Assembly (NCBI RefSeq): GCF_017357385.1
Contig: NZ_CP071636.1
Location: forward strand, 124,001 to 188,000
Direction: 5' to 3'
Length of the DNA stretch: 64,000 nt
Source of the DNA: Rhizobium sp. NZLR1
GTDB lineage: Bacteria; Pseudomonadota; Alphaproteobacteria; Rhizobiales; Rhizobiaceae
Shown here: piece after piece, positions 16,616 through 25,370 of the stretch
Layout: each line of letters starts with the position of its first letter
How positions within the stretch are numbered: the stretch's first letter is position 1
Notes under the pieces: generated by a model
Databases searched by the model: none
Told to the model about the DNA's origin: nothing
What the model saw: only the letters and a program-made list of their open reading frames with translations
Made by a program: the position numbers and the translations under genes

Positions 16616-17905
16616 TCAATAACGCGGCGCGTAATCCAAACCGCCGTCGATCCGTGCCGGGCGCCCGTCCAGGAAAAGCTCGCCGATGCGCGGCGCCGAG
16701 CGGGCGATGACCTTGCCGCGACGGATCACCGCCAGCCGGTTCGGCTTCAGCCGCAGCGCTTCCAGCGTGTCGCTCGCCTGGAGGATGACGAGGTCGGCGT
16801 TACATCCCTTTTCCAGGCCGTAACCTGCAAGCCCCATCGTCTTTGCCGAATTGACCGTCAATGCGTCGAAAATCCTCTTCTTGTCGTCGATGCCGGCCAT
16901 CTGCGCGACATGGATCGCCATATGGCCGACCTCCAGCATGTCGCCCGACCCCATCGAATACCAGGGATCCATGACGCAATCGTGCCCGAAGGAGACGTTG
17001 AGCCCCGCATCCATCAATTCCCTAACGCGGGTCATGCCGCGGCGTTTCGGATAGGTGTCGTGGCGGCCCTGCAGCATGATGTTGATCAGCGGATTGGGGA
17101 TGACGTTGATCTCGGCCTCCGCCATCAGCGGGATGAGCTTGGAGACATAATAATTGTCCATCGAGTGCATCGAGGTCAGATGCGAGCCGGCGACGCGCCC
17201 TTTGAGCCCGAAGCGGATGGTTTCCGCAGCCAACGTCTCGATATGGCGCGAGAGCGGATCGTCGGTTTCGTCGCAATGCATATCGACTGGCAGGCCGCGG
17301 TCGGCAGCGATGCGGCAGAGCGCCTCGACCGAGGCCGTACCTTCGCCCATCGTCCGTTCGAAGTGGGGAATGCCGCCGACGAGGTCGACGCCCATGTCGA
17401 GGGCGCGGTTGAGAGTGTCGATCGCGCCGGGTGAGCGGTAATAGCCATCCTGAGGAAAAGCGACCAATTGCAGATCGATATAGGGCGCGACCTTTTCGCG
17501 AACCTCGATCATCGCCTCGACGGTCACCAGTCTGGGATCGCTGGTGTCGACGTGGCTGCGAATGAAGAGCAGCCCCTGCGTGACCGCCAGGTCGCAATAG
17601 CGCAACGCACGATCGACCAGCTCTTCTTTTGTCACGATCGGGCGCAACTCTCCCCAGAGCGCGATTCCTTCAAGCAGCGTGCCGGATACATTCATGCGCG
17701 GCAGGCCAAGCGACAGGGTGGCGTCCATATGGAAATGCGGGTCGACGAAGGGCGGGCTGACCAGCCGACCTGTCGCGTCGATCTCTTCCCCCGCCTGCGC
17801 CTGGAGATTGCGCTCGACAACGACGATCTTGCCGCCCTGGATGCCGATATCGATATTCTTTGAGCCATCGGGGAGATTTGCATTTCTGACGATCAAATCG
17901 AACAT
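16616..17905 (-). CDS. codA: Cytosine-deaminase-type amidohydrolase (CodA-like)
   Basis: A 429-residue metal-dependent amidohydrolase similar to cytosine deaminase, which converts cytosine to uracil and ammonia. Metal and catalytic motifs are visible: DPHFHMDATLSLG on strand one, VDMHCDETDDP (His, Glu, Asp), and SFGHDCVMDPWYSMG (Asp). Near the C-terminus is VNSAKTMGLAGYGLEKGCNADLVIL, the standard amidohydrolase closing block. It is the last gene of the BMP-type ABC operon, 26 bases after a permease, which supports a nucleobase or related N-heterocycle as substrate. Isoguanine or creatinine-like compounds are possible alternatives in this family. Confidence 0.85.
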   Translation of the reverse strand: MFDLIVRNANLPDGSKNIDIGIQGGKIVVVERNLQAQAGEEIDATGRLVSPPFVDPHFHMDATLSLGLPRMNVSGTLLEGIALWGELRPIVTKEELVDRALRYCDLAVTQGLLFIRSHVDTSDPRLVTVEAMIEVREKVAPYIDLQLVAFPQDGYYRSPGAIDTLNRALDMGVDLVGGIPHFERTMGEGTASVEALCRIAADRGLPVDMHCDETDDPLSRHIETLAAETIRFGLKGRVAGSHLTSMHSMDNYYVSKLIPLMAEAEINVIPNPLINIMLQGRHDTYPKRRGMTRVRELMDAGLNVSFGHDCVMDPWYSMGSGDMLEVGHMAIHVAQMAGIDDKKRIFDALTVNSAKTMGLAGYGLEKGCNADLVILQASDTLEALRLKPNRLAVIRRGKVIARSAPRIGELFLDGRPARIDGGLDYAPRY

Positions 17906-17931
17906 CGGAACCTCATTGGATGTGGGCGGTT

Positions 17932-18876
17932 TCAGCGTTCGCCGCGTCGATAGGGCTGCATCAGCGCCTGCGGCACGCGGGCGCGGCGGGCCATGACGGC
18001 AAGAGCGGCAATGGAAAGGATATAGGGGGTCATCAGGAAAAGCTGATAGGGCATGAGCCCACTCAGCGCGGTTTGCAGCCGAAGCTGAAAAGCGTCGAAG
18101 AAGGCGAAGAGCAGGGCGCCGAAAAGCGCGCGACCGGGGCGCCAGGAGGCGAACACGACGAGGGCGATGCAGATCCAGCCGCGTCCCTGCACCATCGTCG
18201 GGAAGAAACTGTTGAATGCCGACAATGTCAGGAAGGCCCCGCCCATTCCCATCAGCGCGCTTCCGGCAATCACCGCGCCATAGCGCACCTTCATTGGATT
18301 GACGCCCTGGGCTTCCGCCGCATGCGGATTTTCGCCGGTCATGCGGATCGCAAGCCCCACCGGTGTGCGGAAGATGATGTAGGCCATCAGCAAGGCGATA
18401 ATGATCGCGAGATAGGTCGGCGCCGTCTGCGTGAAGAAGGCCGGCCCGATGAAAGGCAGGGTCGAAAGCCCAGGAATGGCGATCGGTTGGAACGGCACGA
18501 TGGTGGGTGGCGTATTGGCAAGCGGCACGATCAGCCGGAAGACATAATAGCTGAAGCTGGAGGCAAACAGCGTGACGCCGAGACCGGAGACATGCTGGGA
18601 GAGGCCGAGCGTCACCGTTAGCGACGCGTGCAGCAGGCCGAAGACGCCGCCGGCTATGCCAGCTATCAGAAGGCCGGTCCAGAGATCGGCGCCGTGATAA
18701 ACGGAAAGCCAGCCGATCATCGCGCCGAAGGTCATGATGCCTTCGATGCCGAGATTGAGCACGCCGGCCCGTTCGCAGAGCAAGGCGCCAAGCGTGCCGA
18801 AAATCAGCGGCGTGGCGATGCGCAGGATTGCCGCCCAGAGCCCTGATGAAGCGATGATGTCGAACAGTTGCATCAT
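17932..18876 (-). CDS. BMP-family ABC transporter permease (NupC/YufQ-like)
   Basis: A 314-residue membrane protein of the branched-chain-type permease fold used by nucleoside importers. It begins LFDIIASSGLWAAILRIATPLIFGTLGALL and includes the family segments ERAGVLNLGIEGIM and GENPHAAEAQGVNPMKVRYG. Its start overlaps the previous permease stop by four bases. With the other permease, the ATPase and the BMP binding protein, it makes a complete nucleoside/nucleobase importer. Confidence 0.92.
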   Translation of the reverse strand: MMQLFDIIASSGLWAAILRIATPLIFGTLGALLCERAGVLNLGIEGIMTFGAMIGWLSVYHGADLWTGLLIAGIAGGVFGLLHASLTVTLGLSQHVSGLGVTLFASSFSYYVFRLIVPLANTPPTIVPFQPIAIPGLSTLPFIGPAFFTQTAPTYLAIIIALLMAYIIFRTPVGLAIRMTGENPHAAEAQGVNPMKVRYGAVIAGSALMGMGGAFLTLSAFNSFFPTMVQGRGWICIALVVFASWRPGRALFGALLFAFFDAFQLRLQTALSGLMPYQLFLMTPYILSIAALAVMARRARVPQALMQPYRRGER

Positions 18877-19922
18877 CGCCGGATCCTGTATTGGGTGAAG
18901 AACAATGCGATCAGCATCGTCAGCAGCGACAACGCCACCGTGACATCGGCGATATAGGTGGGGATGCCAAGGCCTCGGCTCATGCCGTCCGCGCCCACAA
19001 ACATGGTTGCCGTGAAAATGGCGGCGAAGACGACACCGAGCGGATTGAGGTTGGCGAGCATCGCGACAACAATGCCGGAATAGCCGAAACCCGGCGATAG
19101 ATCGGTCGTCACGTAGCCCTTGACCCCCATCACCTCGATCGCTCCCGCGAGCCCCGCAAGCCCGCCGGACAGGCAGGCGACTTTCACCAACGTTCTGCCG
19201 AGCGGCACGCCGGCGAAGATCGCACCGGTGGGATTGAGGCCGGCGGCGCGCGACTGCATGCCGAACACGGTTCGGGACTGAACAAAATGAACGACGACAG
19301 CCAGCCCGATCGCGATCGCAAAGCCGATATGCAGGCGTGAGCGGGCGATCAATTTCGGCAGCATGGCATGATCGCTGACGGATTGCGACTGCGGCCAGCC
19401 GAAGGCGAGCGGGTCCTTGAGAACGCCGTCGATCAGCATCGAGACGAAGAGCACGGCGATGAAGTTCAGCAGCAGGCTGGTGACGACCTCATCGACCGAG
19501 AAGCGCAGCCTGAGCCAGAGGGGAATGAGAATGAGCACCATGCCGGCAATGGCGCCGATCAGCAGCAGGAGCGGAATGAGAATGGGTGCCGGAAGATCGC
19601 CCAACAGTTTCGAACTCGCCGCGGCAACGGCGATGGCGCCGAGATAAAATTGGCCCTCGGCGCCGATATTCCAGAGCCGCGCCCGAAAAGCGACGGCGGC
19701 GGCAAGCCCCGTCAGCATCAGCGGCGTTGCTCGCGTCAGTGTTTCGGTCGCCGACAGCCGCGAGCCGAAAGCACCGATCAAGATACGCCAATAGGCATCG
19801 AGCACCGGCGCGCCGGCAATGGCGATCAAGATGCCCGCCAGCGCAAGCGCTGCGATCACCGCGATGACGGGCGTGACGATCAGCAGGTACAGCGGACGGT
19901 GTTCGCGGCGCTCAAATCGCAT
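18873..19922 (-). CDS. BMP-family ABC transporter permease (NupB/YufP-like)
   Basis: A 349-residue membrane protein, the longer of the two permeases. Seen are the RLWNIGAEGQFYLGAI block, RAAGLNPTGAIFAGVPLGR and SPGFGYSGIVVAMLA, all typical of nucleoside importers of the YufP/NupB type. It starts 11 bases inside the end of the ATPase gene, so the genes are translationally coupled. The first helix is YLLIVTPVIAVIAALALAGILIAI. Confidence 0.92.
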   Translation of the reverse strand: MRFERREHRPLYLLIVTPVIAVIAALALAGILIAIAGAPVLDAYWRILIGAFGSRLSATETLTRATPLMLTGLAAAVAFRARLWNIGAEGQFYLGAIAVAAASSKLLGDLPAPILIPLLLLIGAIAGMVLILIPLWLRLRFSVDEVVTSLLLNFIAVLFVSMLIDGVLKDPLAFGWPQSQSVSDHAMLPKLIARSRLHIGFAIAIGLAVVVHFVQSRTVFGMQSRAAGLNPTGAIFAGVPLGRTLVKVACLSGGLAGLAGAIEVMGVKGYVTTDLSPGFGYSGIVVAMLANLNPLGVVFAAIFTATMFVGADGMSRGLGIPTYIADVTVALSLLTMLIALFFTQYRIRR

Positions 19923-21444
19923 GGCTGGTCTCGTGGGTCTCTTGCCATTCGCCGGTCATCATCAGCCCCAGCCTGCGGGCATCGGCGTCTTCGGCCTCGA
20001 CGGGCGATGATAGGCGGCCACCGACGATCGCCTGTATACGGTCGGCGAGCGCGATCACCTCGTCGAGGTCTTCGGAGATCAGCAGGACGGCGGCGCCCTG
20101 CCGGCGGGCTTCGAGCAGGCGCGCGTGCACGGCCGCCACGGCCCCTTCGTCGAGTCCACGTGCGGGCTGCGCGGCGATCAGGATACGCGGCCGCCGATGC
20201 AGGTTGCGGCCGAGAATGAGCTTCTGCATATTGCCGCCGGAGAGCACCCGGGTACGGACGGCTGGCCCGCCGCCACGGACATCGAACCCGTCGATGATCT
20301 CCCTGGCGAAGGCCATGCCGGCCTTGCGGTTGACAAAACCGAGGCGCGAGAAGGCCGGTGAGGCGAGGCGCTCCAGCACGGCATTTTCCCAGATCGCCAT
20401 CTCGCCGATCACGCCCTCCTCATTGCGGTCTTCAGGAATGCGGCCGATACCGGCATCGACGACATCGGCGACGCCGAGATCACCGACGGCCTCCCCGAAC
20501 AGAAGAAGGTCGCCGCCGCTACGCGCCAGCGTGCCGGAAAGAAGGTGCGCCAACGCCGCCTGGCCATTGCCCGAAACGCCGATGATGCCGAGGATCTCGC
20601 CCTGGTGCAGCCGAAAGCTGATCGATTTCAACCGATCGATGCCGTCGATGCGCACCGTGACATCGGCGGCTTCGAGCGCAACCGCGCCGGGCGTCGGCGG
20701 CTCGCGCACCGGCCGCGTCACGCGGCGGCCGACCATCAGTTCGGCAAGTTCGGCCTTGCTGGTTTCCGACGCCTTGCGTTCGGCGACCATCTTGCCGCCG
20801 CGCAGCACGACGATGCGGTCGGCTGCCGCCATCACCTCGTCGAGCTTGTGGGAGATGAAGATCAGCGACAGGCCCTGGCGGGCCATCTCCTTCAAGGTCG
20901 TAAACAGCCGTTCGGCCTCGATATTGGTCAGTACCGCCGTCGGCTCGTCGAGGATCAGGATGCGGGCATCGTTATAGAGCGCCTTGAGGATCTCGACGCG
21001 TTGCTGCTCGCCGACCGACAAGTCGCCAATACGGGCATCCGGATCGACCTTGAGGCCGAAGCGCTCGGAAATCGCCAGGAGCTTCTTTCGCGCCGCTGAT
21101 GTTCCCGAGCGCCAGACCCACAGGCTTTCGGTGCCGGTCATGACATTTTCGAGCACGGTCAGATTGGGCGCGAGCGAGAAATGCTGATGCACCATGCCGA
21201 CGCCGGCCCGGATCGCCGCACGCGGCTTGCCCTGCGGCACTTCCAAGCCTTCGATCAGAATTCGACCGGCATCCGGCATGTAGTGACCGAAAAGGATGCT
21301 CATCAGCGTTGTCTTACCCGCGCCGTTCTCGCCAAGCAGGGCCACGACCTCGCCTCTGGCAAGGGTCATGGAAATATCGTCATTGGCGAGATTGTCGCCG
21401 AAACGCTTGCTGACGCCGACAATTTCCAGCACCGGCCCGGTCAT
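19912..21444 (-). CDS. BMP-family ABC transporter ATPase with two nucleotide-binding domains
   Basis: A 510-residue duplicated ATPase (NupA/YufO-like). The first domain has Walker A GENGAGKTT, signature LSVGEQQR and LILDEPTAVL. The second has the degenerate loop GVSGNGQAAL, and VLSGGNMQK with ILIAAQPARGLD. The degenerate second Walker A is normal for this family, in which one site is catalytic. ATG 21444 overlaps the amidase stop by four bases and has AGGA upstream; a longer frame to 21480 would run into the amidase gene. Energises import of the BMP ligand. Confidence 0.92.
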   Translation of the reverse strand: MTGPVLEIVGVSKRFGDNLANDDISMTLARGEVVALLGENGAGKTTLMSILFGHYMPDAGRILIEGLEVPQGKPRAAIRAGVGMVHQHFSLAPNLTVLENVMTGTESLWVWRSGTSAARKKLLAISERFGLKVDPDARIGDLSVGEQQRVEILKALYNDARILILDEPTAVLTNIEAERLFTTLKEMARQGLSLIFISHKLDEVMAAADRIVVLRGGKMVAERKASETSKAELAELMVGRRVTRPVREPPTPGAVALEAADVTVRIDGIDRLKSISFRLHQGEILGIIGVSGNGQAALAHLLSGTLARSGGDLLLFGEAVGDLGVADVVDAGIGRIPEDRNEEGVIGEMAIWENAVLERLASPAFSRLGFVNRKAGMAFAREIIDGFDVRGGGPAVRTRVLSGGNMQKLILGRNLHRRPRILIAAQPARGLDEGAVAAVHARLLEARRQGAAVLLISEDLDEVIALADRIQAIVGGRLSSPVEAEDADARRLGLMMTGEWQETHETSHAI

Positions 21445-22859
21445 GACGGCAATCCTGCGACGGGAAAACGGTGCTGCCATCGCCCTTCGGCCTCCAGCCG
21501 TGCCGCAAGTGACAGGAGACGCGGCTCGTGACCCATCGGCGCCATGATCTGCACCGGCAGTGGCATGGCATGCTCATCCTGTCCGAAAGGCAGTGTCAAA
21601 GCAGGAAAACCCGAAACATTGGCGAGGCAGGCAAGCGGCGCAAATGCCGTCATCCGCTCGAGATGCAGATCCGCATCGGCATGATCGGACGGAAAGGAAC
21701 CGATCGCAAGAGGTGTGGAGGAAAGCATCGGCACGAGGATGCAATCGACCCTGTCGAACAGCGCCCAGAGCCTATGGCTCACCAGGACGGCGTCGTTCAG
21801 CGTGTTCCAGAGCGATGTGGCCGGGAGCGCCCGTCCGCGGGCCGTAAAGGCCTGCGTCAGAGGCTCGGCCTTGCTTTGATCAAGAGCAGCAGCCTCAATG
21901 AATGCGGCGAGATTGACGGAGACGATATCGGCAAAGGTGCGGCCGCTTGAAGTGACGCTCCATTCGAAATCGGCCCAACTCAGCGGAACGATCTCGTGTC
22001 CGTCGCTCTCGAGAGCACGGGCCGCAGCCTCGACGGCTGCGAGCCGGTCACCCGCGGTCGGATAGACTGACCCGGTATCGGCAAGCAGGCCGATCCGCAG
22101 ACCGCCGTTACCGATATCGGCAGGGGACGGATCCGCAAAGGGTCCTCGTGAATTGCCGGTCAGCCTGTCGAAAATCAGCGCCGTATCCCGCACCGAGCGA
22201 CAGACCGCGAGTTCGCTGGCAATGCCGGCAAGGTGGTTGCCGAAGGATGGCCCGCCCGGGATGGCGCCGCGCGTCGGCTTCATCCCGACAAGGCCACAGC
22301 AGGCGGCGGGCACACGGATCGAACCGCCGGCATCGGTGGCATGCGCAATCGCGACGATCCCGGCGGCAACTGCCGCCGCCGCCCCGCCGGAGGAGCCGCC
22401 CGCGGTCCGGGTCGGATCGAGCGGGTTGCGACAGACAGGCCCGATCGCCGGCTCGCTGGCGAGCGAAAGGCCGAATTCCGGACTCGTCGTCAGGCCGAAC
22501 AGGCAAAAGCCGGCGTCGCGGAAACGGGCAGCCAGATCGGAATCCGCTTCGCCGCCTTTTCGTTCGAAGAGACGGGAACCGGCCGATACCGGCAGCCCGG
22601 CGAAGGGGCCGCCAAGATCCTTCGCCAAGGTCGGAACGCCGGCAAAGGGCCGGGCTGCGAAGCGATCGGGCGCGCGCCGCCGCTCCCGGTCGCGGTCGTC
22701 GGCCGAGGCGAGACCCATGGCGGCATCAATATAGGCGAGCGCACCGAGCGGCTCCTGCCGCGCAGCTGCGGCAAGAGAGGCCTGCATCGCCTCTGCAGCG
22801 CTCCAGTGGCCATTCCTGATCGCTGCCGCCAGGTCGGTCGCATCGCCTTGCATGAGCAT
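21441..22859 (-). CDS. Amidase (amidase-signature family)
   Basis: A 472-residue amidase-signature hydrolase. The Ser-cisSer-Lys triad can be placed: Lys in PTLAKDLGGP (about residue 79), and the glycine/serine-rich block RTAGGSSGGAAAAVAAG, with the nucleophile in DAGGSIRVPAACCGLVG. The family hydrolyses amides, ureas or carbamoyl compounds. It sits inside the importer operon between binding protein and ATPase, so its substrate is likely the imported compound, for example a carbamoylated or amide-bearing nucleobase derivative. A perfect hairpin covers its start codon. ATG 22853 is an alternative start. Confidence 0.88.
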   Translation of the reverse strand: MLMQGDATDLAAAIRNGHWSAAEAMQASLAAAARQEPLGALAYIDAAMGLASADDRDRERRRAPDRFAARPFAGVPTLAKDLGGPFAGLPVSAGSRLFERKGGEADSDLAARFRDAGFCLFGLTTSPEFGLSLASEPAIGPVCRNPLDPTRTAGGSSGGAAAAVAAGIVAIAHATDAGGSIRVPAACCGLVGMKPTRGAIPGGPSFGNHLAGIASELAVCRSVRDTALIFDRLTGNSRGPFADPSPADIGNGGLRIGLLADTGSVYPTAGDRLAAVEAAARALESDGHEIVPLSWADFEWSVTSSGRTFADIVSVNLAAFIEAAALDQSKAEPLTQAFTARGRALPATSLWNTLNDAVLVSHRLWALFDRVDCILVPMLSSTPLAIGSFPSDHADADLHLERMTAFAPLACLANVSGFPALTLPFGQDEHAMPLPVQIMAPMGHEPRLLSLAARLEAEGRWQHRFPVAGLPS

Positions 22860-22881
22860 GAGCCGAATTACTTCGGCTCAT
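22858..22881 (-). promoter_or_regulatory. Perfect hairpin covering binding-protein stop and amidase start
   Basis: ATGAGCCGAA and TTCGGCTCAT form a perfect ten-base-pair inverted repeat with a TTAC loop. On the minus-strand mRNA the loop contains the stop of the binding-protein gene, and the downstream arm ends at the first base pairs of the amidase start codon. It may protect the binding-protein mRNA and hold down initiation of the amidase, giving high binding protein relative to downstream genes. Confidence 0.65.
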
Positions 22882-23854
22882 CCATCATCTTCGGAACTTC
22901 GAAGGTGCCGGCCTTGATCTCCGCCCGCTTGGCTTCCATCGCAGCCTCCGCCTCGGCAGGCGCAACGCCCTTCACGAAGACGATGTCGCTGCCGCCGTCC
23001 TTCATCAAGCCGTAGGACGTGTAGTTCCTGCCGACCGGCTTTCCGGCAGCGACATCGGCGATCGCCGCGTTGAGGATCGGGCGGAAGTACCACATGGCGT
23101 TGGCGAATACTGTATCGGGGTAGCGCGGCGTATAGTCGATCAGCGAGCCGACCGACTTGATGCCACGCTCCTTGGCGGCATCAGCAGTGCCGATGCGCTC
23201 GCCGAACAGGATGTCGGCGCCGGCGTCGATCTGGGCAAGACCAGCTTCTCGGGCCTTCGGCGGATCGAAGAAGGTACCGATGAAGGAGACGAGGTGCTTG
23301 GCGTCCGGATTGACCGCCTTGACGCCGGCGGCAAACGCATTGATCAGCATGTTGACCTCAGGGATGGGAATGGCGCCGACGGAACCGACAATATTCGACT
23401 TGGTCATTTTGCCGGCCAGCATGCCGGCAAGATAGGCGCCGTCATGATTCCAGGTGCCGAAGACACCGAAATTGTCGCCGGCCTGCTCGCCGCTGGAACC
23501 CAGCACGAAGGCGGTATCGGGATAGTCGGCTGCGACCTGTCTGGCCTCTTTCTCCACCGCGTAGGCTTCGCCAATGATCAGCTTATTGCCCTGTTCGGCA
23601 TATTCGCGCATGGCGCGCGGATAATCGGTGCCGGAGACGCCTTCGGAGAAGACATATTCGATGACACCGTCCTTGGCTGCGTCCTGCAGGGCCTTATGCA
23701 GACAGGAGTTCCAGGCATTTTCGACAGGCGACGCATGGAGGCCCGCAACCTTCAGCGGCGCGGCAGCTCTCGCCAGCGGGACAAAGCCACTGACGCCAAG
23801 CGCAATGCCCGACGCGATCACTGCCCGGCGTGAAATCAGGATGTCTTTGGTCAT
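22868..23854 (-). CDS. BMP-family ABC transporter substrate-binding protein
   Basis: A 328-residue basic-membrane-protein (Med/PnrA-like) binding protein, the nucleoside-binding class. The N-terminus has SRRAVIASGIALGVSGFVPLARA, a Tat-like twin-arginine signal with likely cleavage after ARA. Body motifs include VEKEARQVAADYPDTAFVLG, GMLAGKMTKSNIVG and FGERIGTADAAKERGIKSVG. ATG 23854 follows GGGGAG; the frame to 23887 would put the start between promoter and ribosome site without function. First gene of a six-gene operon ending in the cytosine-deaminase-like enzyme. Confidence 0.92.
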   Translation of the reverse strand: MTKDILISRRAVIASGIALGVSGFVPLARAAAPLKVAGLHASPVENAWNSCLHKALQDAAKDGVIEYVFSEGVSGTDYPRAMREYAEQGNKLIIGEAYAVEKEARQVAADYPDTAFVLGSSGEQAGDNFGVFGTWNHDGAYLAGMLAGKMTKSNIVGSVGAIPIPEVNMLINAFAAGVKAVNPDAKHLVSFIGTFFDPPKAREAGLAQIDAGADILFGERIGTADAAKERGIKSVGSLIDYTPRYPDTVFANAMWYFRPILNAAIADVAAGKPVGRNYTSYGLMKDGGSDIVFVKGVAPAEAEAAMEAKRAEIKAGTFEVPKMMDEPK

Positions 23855-23889
23855 TGACTGCTCCCCTTTTTTTACCGTTTGGTTCAAAA

Positions 23890-23918
23890 ATCATAGGTAG
23901 CGCCCAAAAATGTGTCAA
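23890..23918 (-). promoter_or_regulatory. Near-consensus sigma-70 promoter for the BMP operon
   Basis: On the minus strand TTGACA (23918-23913) is followed after exactly 17 bases by TATGAT (23895-23890). Transcription would begin near 23883, leaving a leader of about 30 bases with the GGGGAG ribosome site. No obvious operator is seen, so expression may be constitutive or regulated by a distant factor. Confidence 0.85.
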
Positions 23919-24123
23919 GCTTCGAATAGGCTTAAAAATCAGGCTGCTTGATGCATTACCCCGGGTCCTTCAGCCGATTTTTCCGAACTCGTATCGTGTC
24001 GGGGTTCGGCCGAAAGAACGCGGCATGGCGCGAGAGAACCCTGAGCCGAATTTACAGAGCGCGACGGCTTGGCGCGACGACATCAGCAGGATATGCAAGG
24101 GGATCGGGTTGAGGGAAATGGAA

Positions 24124-24753
24124 ATGGGGGAAGAAGAGGACGCTGCACGGCGACCGATCGCGAGCCGGTCGTCGTCCTGGGCGATCGGCATGAGCGCATG
24201 GCTGGCGCGCACCGGCGCCACGCCGAACGGTATTTCGCTGCTGTCAATCCTGTTTGCCGGCATCGGCGCTGCGCTGATCCTGCTCACGACGCACCCAATC
24301 GCCATGATCGGCGCCGCGATCTCGGTGCAGCTGCGGCTCGTCTGCAACCTGCTCGACGGCATGGTCGCAATCGAAGGCGGCAAGAAAACCCGGAGCGGGC
24401 CGATCTATAACGAATTCCCCGACCGGATCGCCGACAGCCTGCTGCTCGTCGCGGCCGGTTATGCCTGCGGCTTTGCCTGGCTTGGCTGGCTTGCTGCGCT
24501 GCTCGCCGCACTCACCGCCTATATCAGGGTCTTCGGCGGAGCTGTCGGCCTTGCCCAGGACTTCAGCGGCATCATGGCCAAGCAGCGCCGCATGGCGGTG
24601 CTGACGGCCGGCCTCCTTGCCCAGAGTGTCGAGACGCTGGTCTCCGCCAGCCATCGGTCGCTGATCCTAACCTCCGCCATCATCGCGGTCGGCAGCCTCA
24701 TCACCTGCGTCACGCGCACGATAACCCTTGCCCGTTCGCTGGAGAGACCATGA
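24124..24753 (+). CDS. CDP-alcohol phosphatidyltransferase-like membrane protein (YnbA-like)
   Basis: A 209-residue inner-membrane protein. It carries a variant CDP-alcohol phosphatidyltransferase motif: NLLDGMVAIEGGKKTRSG, then YNEFPDRIADS. The canonical DGxxAR is changed (Ile instead of Arg) and the spacing to the DxxxD aspartates is longer. Several hydrophobic helices follow. Such enzymes join a CDP-diacylglycerol to an alcohol head group. GAGGG lies eight bases before ATG 24124; ATG 24025 is an upstream alternative. Its stop overlaps the acyltransferase start by four bases. With the next two genes it resembles the ynbAB part of E. coli ynbABCD; the head group is unknown. Confidence 0.82.
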   Translation: MGEEEDAARRPIASRSSSWAIGMSAWLARTGATPNGISLLSILFAGIGAALILLTTHPIAMIGAAISVQLRLVCNLLDGMVAIEGGKKTRSGPIYNEFPDRIADSLLLVAAGYACGFAWLGWLAALLAALTAYIRVFGGAVGLAQDFSGIMAKQRRMAVLTAGLLAQSVETLVSASHRSLILTSAIIAVGSLITCVTRTITLARSLERP

Positions 24754-25370
24754 TCCCTCTTATCCGTCGTCTTCTCGTGCTGTTCGTCCGTATCATGGTC
24801 GGCGCCCGAAGCGAATGGCGGGGCTGTGCGCCCGACACGCGCCGCCGCATCTATTTCGCCAATCACAACAGCCATGTCGATACGGTCGCCGTCATGGCCG
24901 CACTGCCGTATCAGGTGCGGCGGCTGACCCATCCAGTTGCCGCGCGCGACTATTGGGGAACCAGCGCCTTTCGTCGTTTCATCGCCGAGAAAGGCCTGCG
25001 CGCTGTCCTGATAGACCGCAAGCCTCTGCCGGACAGCAACCCGCTGGAGCCCCTGGAGCGCCTGCTCGAAGAGGGGCGTTCGATCCTGATTTTTCCGGAA
25101 GGCACGAGAAGCGCCACCGAAGAGATCGCCCCGTTCCGCAGCGGCATCTTTCGCTTGGCCTGCCGTTTCCCCGATGTCGATCTGGTGCCGATCCATCTCG
25201 ACAATCTGCAGCGCATCCTGCCGAAGGGAAGCATGCTGATCGTTCCGATCACCTGCACCGCCCGTTTCGGCAAGCCGCTCCGCGTCGAACCGGGCGAGGA
25301 AAAGGCCGCCTTCCTGGCCCGCGCCCGCGCCGCCGTCATCGAGCTCGCGGACGGAGGGCACATCGCATGA
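24750..25370 (+). CDS. Lysophospholipid acyltransferase (PlsC family)
   Basis: A 206-residue 1-acyl-glycerol-3-phosphate acyltransferase-like protein. The catalytic motif reads NHNSHVDTVAVM (His-x4-Asp) near residue 33, and the second motif is FPEGTRSATEE, which binds the phosphate of the acceptor. A hydrophobic N-terminal segment suggests membrane association. It overlaps both neighbours by four bases (ATGA), so the three lipid genes are one translational unit. It probably makes the phosphatidate used by the following CdsA-like enzyme, or remodels a lipid made by the first. Confidence 0.92.
   Translation: MIPLIRRLLVLFVRIMVGARSEWRGCAPDTRRRIYFANHNSHVDTVAVMAALPYQVRRLTHPVAARDYWGTSAFRRFIAEKGLRAVLIDRKPLPDSNPLEPLERLLEEGRSILIFPEGTRSATEEIAPFRSGIFRLACRFPDVDLVPIHLDNLQRILPKGSMLIVPITCTARFGKPLRVEPGEEKAAFLARARAAVIELADGGHIA

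Noticed and set aside
24728..25366. Long plus-strand frame upstream of CdsA
   Set aside because: It is the out-of-frame shadow of the PlsC gene; CdsA starts at 25367.
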